This document shows, one piece after another, positions 1-7,182 of a stretch of DNA of 64,000 nucleotides (position 1 is its first letter; the number at the start of each line of letters is the position of its first letter). The DNA is taken from positions 62,001 to 126,000 of the forward strand of contig CALTAJ010000002.1 of assembly GCA_943842245.1 (NCBI GenBank), given 5' to 3'. The position numbers and the translations under genes are program-made. Source of the DNA: an uncultured Flavobacteriaceae bacterium. GTDB lineage: Bacteria > Bacteroidota > Bacteroidia > Flavobacteriales > Flavobacteriaceae. The notes under the pieces were generated by a model. It ran no database searches and was not told where the DNA came from. It saw nothing but the letters and a program-made list of their open reading frames with translations.

Positions 1-223
1 CTTGAACGATTGTATCTGAGATTTTATTACCAATAATGGAATAAATTTCAATCGAACCTGGACCATTGAACCCTTTTAAATTTAAATTGCCATTATTATA
101 AAATACAATTTTCTGAATTTGCGTTGAATTATCGAAAATCGTAATATTGGGGGAAGGAATCTCTGTTGCAAATGCAATACTAAATGAAACTAGTAGAATA
201 AAAAGGAGTAGTTTTTTAACCAA
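1..223 (-). CDS. Secreted protein, N-terminal part only (runs off the left edge)
   Basis: An open frame enters from the left edge on the minus strand and can be traced back to a TTG codon at 223. The translation begins MVKKLLLFILLVSFSIAFA, a clear Sec signal peptide with a cleavage site before TEIPSP. The remaining visible 50 or so residues are beta-rich and glycine-containing, with the pattern GFNGPGSIEIYSIIGNKI. This resembles the C-terminal sorting domains of type IX secretion cargo, but the resemblance is from memory and the C-terminus lies outside the window. The frame upstream of the TTG reaches a stop with no ATG or GTG, so TTG is the only usual start. It is divergent from the gene at 390. 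Function unknown. Confidence 0.55.
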   Translation of the reverse strand, partial: MVKKLLLFILLVSFSIAFATEIPSPNITIFDNSTQIQKIVFYNNGNLNLKGFNGPGSIEIYSIIGNKISDTIVQ

Positions 224-389
224 CAGCTTTAAATTTAATGCAATTTAAGCATATTTTGTGAGTTATTAAAATATTTTCAACAATTTAAAAAACACATAAT
301 CAATAATTTAGATACTTTATTAAGAATAATAATTGTAATTGTTAATAAATGCACAATAAACAGTGGTTTTTACGTTAGATTTAATTCAA

Positions 390-1231
390 ATGTTAAAATA
401 TTATGTGTTTTAATAGTTTTCCTAAATATTTCATGTGATAAATGGATTCCCGACAATCAAGAGGTTCTAGCTCGTGTTGGAACACAATATTTATACAAGG
501 AAAATCTTAATCAAATAATAGGATCATTTGATAGTGAATCTGATAGCATAATTAAAGCAAGAAACTTTATTGATATTTGGGCACGAAATCAAATATTACT
601 TCAAAAAGCAAAAGTCAATCTTTCCAAACAGGAAATTGAAAATTTAAACCAATTAATTAATGATTATCGATTAGACCTTTATGGAAACACTTACCGTCAA
701 TCAATTGCAAGCAAGAGTGTTGATACAATCGTTTCTATAATTGAAGTAGATTCTTTTTTAAATCAAAATAGAGAAATTTTTAAATTAAAGGCACCTTTAT
801 ACCAAGTTAGGTATATCCATTTACCTCTCGATAATGTTGATCAAAAAGAAATTCAACTTAGCTTTCAACGCTTTAATAAAGAAGATAAAGACTTTTTAGA
901 TTCTCTCTCTTTTCAATACACGAATTATATACTTTCAGACAGTTTATGGATCACTCGAAATAGCCTTAAGTCTAGAGTTCTTTTTTTAAATCAAAAAAAC
1001 TTTGATAATTATATAAAAAAATCAAAGTTTTTTAAAATTACAGATACATTGGGGGTATATTTGTTTTTAGTCAATGAAATTTTAGAAAAAGGCGATCTGG
1101 CCCCATTAGAGGTTTCTGTCCCGATCATAAAAAACATAGTAATTAACCAAAGAAAGTTAAAATTTACTAAGCAATTTGAAAAAAATATTTTACAAGATGC
1201 AATTAAATCAAAAACCTATGAAATGTATTAA
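390..1231 (+). CDS. SurA/PpiC-like periplasmic lipoprotein with a frameshifted start region
   Basis: The frame ending at 1231 is open from about position 238, but has no ATG, GTG or TTG until 1049, far inside the protein. An ATG at 390 lies in another frame. If the A run at 395-398 had one more A, it would read MLKILCVLIVFLNISC, a perfect lipoprotein signal peptide with lipobox LNIS-C, joining a product of about 280 residues. The body (ARVGTQYLYKENL near the start, then helical, ending KSKTYEMY) resembles the chaperone-like N-domain of SurA or PpiD. The downstream surA overlaps it by 14 bases, and related flavobacteria carry such a protein next to surA. It is either a sequencing error, a real disruption, or a non-standard start. 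No parvulin active-site signature is obvious. Confidence 0.65.
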
Positions 1232-2582
1232 ATTTCTTTTCTTATTTCTTTTCTTCTCCTTCTTATCAATTGCCCAAAATAACACCTCTGCAAATCGCAT
1301 AAAAGTAGATGGAGTTTCAGCAGTCATTGGTGATTATGTTATTCTAGACTCTGATATTGACAAGACTTTGGTTGAAATGAAATCCCAAGGAATTTCAACT
1401 AAAGGAATTACACGCTGTCAATTATTGGGGAAACTTATGGAAGATAAGCTTTATGCACATCATGCCATTCAAGACAGTTTAGAGTTTAGTGTTGAGGAAA
1501 TATACAGTTCTGTAGATCAGATAATTGATAATTTTACTCAACAATTGGGATCTATTGAAAAGGTCCTTGAATTTTATAATAAAGAAGATGAGTCAACTTT
1601 TAGACAGGAAATATTTGAAATTAATAAAATTCAAAAACTCTCATCAATAATGCAAAGTCAAATTGTTGAAGATGTTGAAGTTACACCAGAAGAAGTTAGA
1701 ATATTTTTTGAATCTATACCAAAAAATGAATTGCCAACGTTTGGTACTGAATTGGAAATCTCTCAAATAGTAATAGAGCCAGAAGTTAGTGAAGTAGAAA
1801 AAGAGCGTGTAATTAATCAATTAAAGACTTTTAGAGAAGATGTATTGGAAAGAGGATCAAGTTTTGCCTCAAAGGCTATACTATATTCTCAGGATCCAGG
1901 TTCTAGGGCAACAGGCGGAAAATATACCCTTCATCGGAAACGACCGAGAATGGTAAAAGAGTTTCGAGATGAAGCTTTTAGTTTAGAAGAGGGAGAGATT
2001 TCTCAACCTTTTAAAACTGATTTTGGATGGCATATTTTAAAGGTAGATAAAATTCGAGGTCAGGAAGTTGATGCGAGGCATATATTATTGACACCAAAAA
2101 TTGAAGCATCTCAGCTTCAAGAAGCGAAAACTAAGTTGGATACTTTAAGGAATCGACTTATAAATGAAGAAATCAGTTTTAAAGATGCTGCATTAGAACT
2201 CTCTGATGAAAAAGAAACTAAATATAACGGTGGTGTTCTAATTAATCCTCAGACGGGTGATATGCGATTCGAATTAACAAATTTAGACCCTGTTCTTTAT
2301 AGTCAAATTCGAAATTTAAAGGATGGTGAGATTTCACTGCCTATAGTTGAAGAGGAACGTTCTGGTCTTAAAAAGTATAAAATTTTGAAAGTAAGTAATC
2401 GTTTTGATGAACACGTAGCTGATTATTCTCAAGATTACTCTCGTATTAAGTCTCTAGCGCTTAAAGAGAAGCAACTTAATTTAATAAAAGACTGGATGTT
2501 AGAAAAGATTGAAAGTACTTATGTTAATGTAAATAGCGAAAGTCGTTTGTGCAATTTCACAAACAATTGGCTTAAAAAGTAA
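1218..2582 (+). CDS. surA: Periplasmic chaperone / peptidyl-prolyl isomerase SurA
   Basis: This is the periplasmic chaperone that escorts outer-membrane proteins, with peptidyl-prolyl isomerase domains. The chosen start at 1218 gives MKCIKFLFLFLFFSFLSIAQ, a Sec signal peptide. The longer frame from 1176 would bury that signal. The mature protein of about 435 residues has a SurA_N helical domain (begins INRIK/VDGVSAVIGD type, 'VSAVIGDYVILDSDI'), then two parvulin domains at roughly 180-275 and 285-390. Typical parvulin features are visible: GGKYTLHR, EGEISQPFKTDFGWHILKV and DARHILL. The gene overlaps the upstream lipoprotein gene by 14 bases, suggesting coupled translation. It ends directly against the convergent crtZ, with no gap. 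Confidence 0.9.
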   Translation: MKCIKFLFLFLFFSFLSIAQNNTSANRIKVDGVSAVIGDYVILDSDIDKTLVEMKSQGISTKGITRCQLLGKLMEDKLYAHHAIQDSLEFSVEEIYSSVDQIIDNFTQQLGSIEKVLEFYNKEDESTFRQEIFEINKIQKLSSIMQSQIVEDVEVTPEEVRIFFESIPKNELPTFGTELEISQIVIEPEVSEVEKERVINQLKTFREDVLERGSSFASKAILYSQDPGSRATGGKYTLHRKRPRMVKEFRDEAFSLEEGEISQPFKTDFGWHILKVDKIRGQEVDARHILLTPKIEASQLQEAKTKLDTLRNRLINEEISFKDAALELSDEKETKYNGGVLINPQTGDMRFELTNLDPVLYSQIRNLKDGEISLPIVEEERSGLKKYKILKVSNRFDEHVADYSQDYSRIKSLALKEKQLNLIKDWMLEKIESTYVNVNSESRLCNFTNNWLKK

Positions 2583-3026
2583 TTACTTGAAATATTTTAT
2601 TGGTACCCATAGCATACCAAAGCACTCACTTTTTTCTTTATGGATATTTTTATGATGAATTTTGTGTGCTCTGCGGATACCCTTGGTATAACGATTATTT
2701 GCATTTTTGAATAACTTGAAACGCTGATGTATGAAAATATCATGAACCATGAAATAAGTAAAACCGTATAAAAATATGCCTAGTGCAATAGGTAGTCCGA
2801 ACCAAAAATTCATTTCTCCCCATAGTACAACAAATACAGAACTTACTAGGGCGTAAAAAATAAAAAATAAATCGTTACGTTCAAACCATGATTTATGATC
2901 TTTAATATGGTGGTCTTTATGAATAGACCATAGAAAACCATGCATTATATATTTATGAGAGAACCATGCCATAAATTCCATAATGACAAAAGTTAATATA
3001 ACTGTAAATATCCAGAGTGTTGTCAT
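2583..3026 (-). CDS. crtZ: Beta-carotene hydroxylase CrtZ
   Basis: A 147-residue membrane di-iron hydroxylase of the fatty acid hydroxylase superfamily. It adds 3-hydroxyl groups to beta-carotene, giving zeaxanthin, the usual yellow pigment of marine flavobacteria. The histidine clusters that hold the two irons are all present: H24 and H29 (HKYIMH), H36/H39/H40 (HKDHH), H95 and H100 (HDIFIH), and H121/H124/H125 (HKIHH). Hydrophobic segments lie at about 5-20 and 52-92. It sits 5 bases after crtB in the same direction, so the two form an operon. No crtI or crtY is present in the window. Confidence 0.9.
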   Translation of the reverse strand: MTTLWIFTVILTFVIMEFMAWFSHKYIMHGFLWSIHKDHHIKDHKSWFERNDLFFIFYALVSSVFVVLWGEMNFWFGLPIALGIFLYGFTYFMVHDIFIHQRFKLFKNANNRYTKGIRRAHKIHHKNIHKEKSECFGMLWVPIKYFK

Positions 3027-3031
3027 TAGAA

Positions 3032-3871
3032 TTATAAAAGATTTAAACGGTATTTTAAGTAACTGCGTGCAAAAACTGTAATTTTTTGATAATTAGGCAC
3101 ACGGATTCTCGTGTTTTGAATATTTATTGATGAGGTACGTTTTAATTTTAGCAATAATTTACTATAATATTTATAAGCTGTATACACACCAAACCGAGCT
3201 TCATTTGGTAGCTTGAAGATTCCTGTTAAGGCATAATCAAAGTCCTTTTGAATTTCATTAATTATTAACTGCTTGGAATCTTCATCAAATTTTTTAAAAT
3301 CCACATTTGGAAAATAAGTACGATCTAATTTTTGAAAATCATTTTTTAAATCTCTAAGGAAATTAACCTTTTGAAATGCAGATCCTAGTGCCATTGCGGT
3401 TGGTTTTAATTCTTTATACTTTATTTCATCACCCTTAACAAAAACTTTCAAGCACATAAGTCCTACAACATCAGCTGATCCGTATATATAATCTTTATAT
3501 TCTTGGACGGTATTATAAACCTTTTTCTCAAGATCCCACCTCATGCTTTTCAAGAAGGAGACGATCAAATTATGATCAATTGAAAATTCATCAACAGTTT
3601 TTTGAAATGAATTAAGAATAGGATTTAAACTAATTTTATTTTCTAAACTGAAAAATAAATCCTCTTCAAATCTATTTAGAAGTTCTTCTTTTGGATATTC
3701 GTGAAAACTATCTACTATTTCATCTGCAAAGCGAACAAAACCATATATATTATAAATATGATTCCTAATGCTTGAATGAAGCATTTTAGTAGCCATAGAG
3801 AAAGAGGTACTGTAAGACTGAGTTACTGATCTACTACAATCTTCTGACACAGAATCAAACAATTTTTTCAT
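3032..3871 (-). CDS. crtB: Phytoene synthase CrtB
   Basis: A 279-residue squalene/phytoene synthase family enzyme that condenses two geranylgeranyl diphosphates into phytoene, the first committed step of carotenoid synthesis. Both aspartate-rich magnesium-diphosphate motifs are visible: DEIVD at 50-54 and RDLKND at 173-178. The YGSADVVG segment near 130 is typical of the family. The ATG at 3871 follows a good -7 element (TAAATTTG on the minus strand). In many flavobacteria crtI precedes crtB; here tRNA genes lie upstream instead, so the desaturase must be elsewhere. Confidence 0.9.
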   Translation of the reverse strand: MKKLFDSVSEDCSRSVTQSYSTSFSMATKMLHSSIRNHIYNIYGFVRFADEIVDSFHEYPKEELLNRFEEDLFFSLENKISLNPILNSFQKTVDEFSIDHNLIVSFLKSMRWDLEKKVYNTVQEYKDYIYGSADVVGLMCLKVFVKGDEIKYKELKPTAMALGSAFQKVNFLRDLKNDFQKLDRTYFPNVDFKKFDEDSKQLIINEIQKDFDYALTGIFKLPNEARFGVYTAYKYYSKLLLKLKRTSSINIQNTRIRVPNYQKITVFARSYLKYRLNLL

Positions 3872-3885
3872 AAATAAAAATTAAA

Positions 3886-3893
3886 CAAATTTA
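3886..3893 (-). promoter_or_regulatory. -7 promoter element for crtB-crtZ
   Basis: On the minus strand the sequence reads TAAATTTG, an exact match to the Bacteroidota -7 consensus TAnnTTTG, ending 14 bases before the crtB ATG. No convincing -33 TTG at the usual spacing was found, so the assignment rests on the -7 element and position. Confidence 0.5.
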
Positions 3894-3918
3894 CAAATAA
3901 ATTCAATAGAGAAAAGTG

Positions 3919-4002
3919 TGCGCACGAGAAGACTCGAACTTCCACGGGATGAATCCCACTAGCCCCTCAAGCTAGCGCGTCTACCAATTCCGCCACGTGC
4001 GC
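3919..4002 (-). tRNA. tRNA-Leu (GAG anticodon)
   Basis: Read on the minus strand, an 84-base class II tRNA folds cleanly. The acceptor arms are GCGCACG and CGTGCGC with discriminator A. The D-arm contains AATTGGTAGAC, the anticodon stem CTAGC/GCTAG encloses loop TTGAGGG (anticodon GAG), there is a long variable arm (GGGATTCATCCC) and a T-loop TTCGAGT. It decodes CUC and CUU leucine codons. CCA is not encoded. It is last in a three-tRNA cluster. Confidence 0.95.
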
Positions 4003-4011
4003 AAAAGAAAG

Positions 4012-4084
4012 TGACTTGGCTGGGGCTCGAACCCAGGACCCTCTCCTTAAAAGGGAGATGCTCTACCAACTGAGCTACCAAGTC
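4012..4084 (-). tRNA. tRNA-Lys (TTT anticodon), copy 2
   Basis: A 73-base cloverleaf on the minus strand: acceptor GACTTGG/CCAAGTC with discriminator A, anticodon stem TCTCC/GGAGA around loop CTTTTAA (anticodon TTT), T-arm CTGGG-TTCGAGC-CCCAG. It is identical to the neighbouring tRNA-Lys except for two acceptor base pairs. CCA is not encoded. Confidence 0.95.
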
Positions 4085-4091
4085 ATAAAAG

Positions 4092-4164
4092 TGATTCGGC
4101 TGGGGCTCGAACCCAGGACCCTCTCCTTAAAAGGGAGATGCTCTACCAACTGAGCTACCGAATC
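4092..4164 (-). tRNA. tRNA-Lys (TTT anticodon), copy 1
   Basis: A 73-base cloverleaf with acceptor GATTCGG/CCGAATC, the same body as the next tRNA-Lys and anticodon TTT. It lies first in the transcript, 7 bases from the other copy, behind an exact -7 promoter element. Compared with its twin, acceptor positions 3 and 5 differ, and their partners differ to match, so pairing is kept in both. Confidence 0.95.
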
Positions 4165-4172
4165 TAAGGGTG

Positions 4173-4180
4173 CAAATATA
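4173..4180 (-). promoter_or_regulatory. -7 promoter element for the tRNA cluster
   Basis: The minus strand reads TATATTTG, an exact TAnnTTTG match, ending 8 bases before the first tRNA-Lys. The spacing fits transcription starting at or just before the tRNA 5' end. The three tRNAs, separated by 7 to 9 bases, are likely one transcript. Confidence 0.55.
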
Positions 4181-4215
4181 ATTATCAAATATGTATTTTT
4201 ACTCTTGATTTGGTA

Positions 4216-4223
4216 TAAATTTG
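4216..4223 (+). promoter_or_regulatory. -7 promoter element for aroK
   Basis: TAAATTTG matches the Bacteroidota -7 consensus and ends 19 bases before the aroK ATG. It is divergent from the tRNA promoter about 40 bases away, so the 78-base gap between the first tRNA-Lys and aroK holds two opposing promoters. Confidence 0.5.
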
Positions 4224-4242
4224 TTTGAGTGTTTAAAATAAT

Positions 4243-4773
4243 ATGAAAACTAAAAAAATCATCTTACTAGGCTATATGGGTAGTGGAAAAACATCTGTCG
4301 GAAGACTACTAAATATGACCCTCAATTTACCATTCTATGACTTGGATAATTATCTGGAACAAAAATTTAATACACCAGTAAATTCTATTTTTAATTTAAA
4401 AGGTGAGCTTTACTTTAGGGATGAGGAGCGAAAAGCTTTAGAAGAACTTCTTGAATCAGATGAGCAGATGATAATTTCTCTCGGAGGAGGTACTCCTTGT
4501 TATCATGATACTATGAGATATTTAAATTCTATAGCACACGTCAAAACATTTTATTTACAAGCAGATGTCAATACAATAAGTAAGCGCCTTGAATTGGAAA
4601 AAAAATCAAGACCTCTTGTATCTCATCTAAATGACTTTGACGATATTCAAGAGTTTGTGGGTAAACATTTATTTGAGCGAAATCAGTTTTATATGAAAGC
4701 AGATTTTAAAATAATGACTAAAACAAAATCAATTAAAAATATTGCAGCCGAATTGGAAAATCTTTTAGCTTAG
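4243..4773 (+). CDS. aroK: Shikimate kinase
   Basis: A 176-residue cytosolic kinase that phosphorylates shikimate at O3 in the chorismate pathway; aroC, for a later step, is at 58761 in this window. The Walker A loop GYMGSGKTS is at 10-18. The shikimate-binding DLD (D33, D35), R59 in YFRDEE and the glycine motif GGGTP at 81-85 are all present, as is the lid segment with KSRPL. Length is normal. Its last 9 bases overlap the end of the convergent phosphoribosyltransferase gene. Confidence 0.93.
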   Translation: MKTKKIILLGYMGSGKTSVGRLLNMTLNLPFYDLDNYLEQKFNTPVNSIFNLKGELYFRDEERKALEELLESDEQMIISLGGGTPCYHDTMRYLNSIAHVKTFYLQADVNTISKRLELEKKSRPLVSHLNDFDDIQEFVGKHLFERNQFYMKADFKIMTKTKSIKNIAAELENLLA

Positions 4774-5268
4774 ATATATTCCAGAGCTATCGCCTTTTAG
4801 ATGAACTGTTATATGTTCATTAACGGATGTCGAAAGCGATAGACCCTTAAAGTCTGCTTTTATTGGAAACTTTTTATGATTTCTATTTACCATTACAGCT
4901 GTTTTAATTCGCTTTACTGGAATTTGAAGAAAATATGAGACTGCATGGATCAAAGTACTACCTGTATTTAAAACATCATCTACAATTACTATAGATTGAT
5001 TTTTTAGACTCTCTAAAGAAACGTTACTTTGGATGTTATTGTAAGGTTTTGCTTTGTCTATTGTCAAATTAACATATTTTAACTTTAAATCACTAATAGA
5101 GACTAGTGCTTGGCCAAGCATTTCACTTAATAAACCGCCTCTATCCCCAACTCCTACAATGACTAAATATTCTTCTTCTATGTTAATTTCATAAACTTGA
5201 AAAGCTATTCTTCTTATGGAAGAGAGAATATCTTGAGAGTCCTTTATTTTATTTCCTTTTGTTATCAT
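4765..5268 (-). CDS. PyrR-like phosphoribosyltransferase
   Basis: A 167-residue type I phosphoribosyltransferase. The PRPP-binding loop is clear: hydrophobic strand, then VDDVLNTGSTL at about 96-106. A second loop, VGVGDRGGLLSEML, near 38-51 fits diphosphate binding. The overall order resembles PyrR and hypoxanthine/uracil-type enzymes. Bacteroidota often carry such a protein beside an S4-domain protein, as here, where the S4 gene lies 15 bases upstream in the same direction. The substrate base cannot be told from the sequence, and no pyrimidine operon is nearby to regulate. Confidence 0.8.
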   Translation of the reverse strand: MITKGNKIKDSQDILSSIRRIAFQVYEINIEEEYLVIVGVGDRGGLLSEMLGQALVSISDLKLKYVNLTIDKAKPYNNIQSNVSLESLKNQSIVIVDDVLNTGSTLIHAVSYFLQIPVKRIKTAVMVNRNHKKFPIKADFKGLSLSTSVNEHITVHLKGDSSGIYLS

Positions 5269-5283
5269 TATTAAATTTAGATA

Positions 5284-5664
5284 TTAATTATCAAACTTTT
5301 CATCAAGTTGTATTTCATCAATTTCTCTGCGCTGTTTTTTAGTAGGTCTTCCAGTTCCTTCGTCTCTAATAACTTTAGCAGACAATCCTTTTAATTCTTG
5401 ATGATTTATCATACTAATATCTGTAATTTCTGTTTGGTAAAGACCAACTAATTTAGCACTTAATCGACTTAACGGAAGGTCTGTTATTTTATAGCTTCGC
5501 CATAATTGCTCCTTTCTCACTTGAACTATATCAAGAGGTAAAGCTTCTCTTGAAGGCTTTACGATTTGGTCATTAATTTTAATTTTTCCAGCTTTACAAG
5601 CATTACTTGCCATATTTCTCGATCTAAAAATTCTAACAAACCATAAATATTGATCAATACGCAT
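5284..5664 (-). CDS. S4-domain RNA-binding protein, Hsp15-like
   Basis: A 126-residue protein opening with an S4 RNA-binding fold: MRIDQYLWFVRIFRSRNMASNA-type start followed by AGKIKINDQIVKPS, at residues 1-45. The C-terminal third is basic (GRPTKKQRRE) and then acidic. This matches the Hsp15/HslR family, which in E. coli binds 50S subunits carrying stranded nascent chains and helps recycle them. It is first of two genes with the phosphoribosyltransferase. Confidence 0.85.
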   Translation of the reverse strand: MRIDQYLWFVRIFRSRNMASNACKAGKIKINDQIVKPSREALPLDIVQVRKEQLWRSYKITDLPLSRLSAKLVGLYQTEITDISMINHQELKGLSAKVIRDEGTGRPTKKQRREIDEIQLDEKFDN

Positions 5665-5737
5665 CTCTAAAACTTATTAATTTAATACACAAAAATAAAG
5701 TAAAATTGTATCTTGCTGCCCCTTAAAATTGGTATTC

Positions 5738-6508
5738 TTGAAAAAACATTTTTTTTATATAGTATTGTTTATTTTAATTACTTCTTCTTGTAAAAAAGAA
5801 GATGAAGAAGAGATTACACCACCAAGAGACGTTGGAGAACAAGCTATTCAGGACGAACAAAGTTTAGAATACTTTTTATCTAACCATTTTTATAATTATG
5901 AAGAATTTAAAAACTTAAATAATCAAACTAAAATTTTATTTGATACTATTAGTGGAGAAAACTCTGACAAAATTCCTTTGATTGACCAAGTTTTAAAGTC
6001 CTCAATAAGTGTTAAAACTTCTGACGGATCTTTTGTCAATCATCCAATTTACATTTTAGTTGCTCGTGAGGGAATTGGACAATCTCCTTCTTCAGTAGAT
6101 TCGACTTATGTTTCCTATGAAGGTTTGCTTTTAAACAAATCTAGTTTTGATTCGTCAATCACTCCGGTCTGGTTTGATCTTACTTCTGTAGTCAGAGGAT
6201 TTAGAGAAGGAATACCAGCTTTAAAGCCAGGTGATTTTTCTGTAGATGAAAACAACGTTCCTATTTTTTCTAACTATGGACAAGGTGCTATATTTATGCC
6301 ATCAGGATTAGGTTATTTTGGGAATGCTGCAGGTTCTATTCCGGCATATTCACCGATAATATTTAAAATTGATTTATTCCTAGTTAAACAGACAGATCAC
6401 GATGGTGATGGTATATTATCGGCTCTTGAGTTTGATAATGATGGTGACGGTATTGCTGACGATACTGATGGTGATGGTTTGGCAGATTATTTAGATGCAG
6501 ACGACTAA
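5738..6508 (+). CDS. FKBP-type peptidyl-prolyl isomerase lipoprotein with calcium-type repeats
   Basis: The start is a TTG at 5738, giving MKKHFFYIVLFILITSSC, a lipoprotein signal with lipobox ITSS-C; another in-frame TTG at 5729 is possible. After an acidic linker (KKEDEEEITPP), an FKBP domain covers about 100-215, with the core signature FREGIPALKPG, FMPSGLGYFG and a closing strand IIFKIDLFLVK. The last 35 residues are three or four D-G-D-G repeats (DHDGDGILSALEFDNDGDG and similar), like thrombospondin type 3 calcium sites. It probably acts at the outer or periplasmic face of a membrane, in folding. FKBP lipoproteins such as GldI occur in gliding bacteria, but GldI identity is not claimed. 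Confidence 0.85.
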   Translation: MKKHFFYIVLFILITSSCKKEDEEEITPPRDVGEQAIQDEQSLEYFLSNHFYNYEEFKNLNNQTKILFDTISGENSDKIPLIDQVLKSSISVKTSDGSFVNHPIYILVAREGIGQSPSSVDSTYVSYEGLLLNKSSFDSSITPVWFDLTSVVRGFREGIPALKPGDFSVDENNVPIFSNYGQGAIFMPSGLGYFGNAAGSIPAYSPIIFKIDLFLVKQTDHDGDGILSALEFDNDGDGIADDTDGDGLADYLDADD

Positions 6509-7105
6509 CTAAAACTTGTACGATAAGCCCAGACTCCAAAGTCTATCGCGGGTATCTACATTACCTGAAATGGGAATTCCTCTCTGTTCTATAAGAACTA
6601 ATTCATTAGGTGTAATACCTCGATCAAAACGAATATCTGCATTAAGTGGTCCTAAATGAACGCGTAATCCCATATGAATACCAATAGAAGTGTTCTTTTC
6701 AATATTAGAAAAAGTGACATCTTCAATATTAGGCTCAAAATTATATTGAAGTGTTGGTCCTGAAAAAACACTTAAAAGGGGTAAGAGTTTAAAGCCTAGC
6801 GATATTGGTGCTTCAAGACGAGATTGTGAAAGTGAAAGAGAATCAAAGTTGGTGTTTAAATAAGAGAACTGAATTTCAGGACGTAAGTATAAAAAAAGCA
6901 CATCTAAAGAAACATAACTGCCGATAAAGTATCCTGTCATGTTTTCTTTAATATTTGTGACAGAAGAAAAATCAGAATTTAATCCTGTAATATCTCCAGA
7001 TGCACTTACATTAATTCCAGCTTTTGCACCAAATTCAAATTGTCCAAATGCAAATGCAGAAATTATTAAAGTAAAAATAATTGAGATTTTTTTTAGATAC
7101 ACCAT
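6509..7105 (-). CDS. Small outer-membrane beta-barrel protein
   Basis: A 198-residue protein with a signal peptide (MVYLKKISIIFTLIISAFAFGQ) followed by FEFGAKAGINVS, a start typical of the PorT/OmpW-like eight-stranded barrels of Bacteroidota. Alternating hydrophobic strands continue to the end, which closes with LSYKF, an aromatic C-terminal residue as outer-membrane insertion signals need. No enzymatic motif. Function unknown. It abuts the end of the convergent FKBP gene with no gap. Confidence 0.8.
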   Translation of the reverse strand: MVYLKKISIIFTLIISAFAFGQFEFGAKAGINVSASGDITGLNSDFSSVTNIKENMTGYFIGSYVSLDVLFLYLRPEIQFSYLNTNFDSLSLSQSRLEAPISLGFKLLPLLSVFSGPTLQYNFEPNIEDVTFSNIEKNTSIGIHMGLRVHLGPLNADIRFDRGITPNELVLIEQRGIPISGNVDTRDRLWSLGLSYKF

Positions 7106-7182
7106 AAACTTATAACGTAATCTTATTTTAAAAATTATAAAAAATTAAATATTTATCTCCATATAATTAAAGAATCAAGGTG

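Noticed and set aside
1049-1231. Short open frame from a TTG, 60 codons
   Set aside because: It is the tail of the longer SurA-like lipoprotein frame, which is open far upstream.
3919-4164. tRNA cluster as an integration site of a mobile element
   Set aside because: No integrase, no partial tRNA repeat and normal core genes on both sides.
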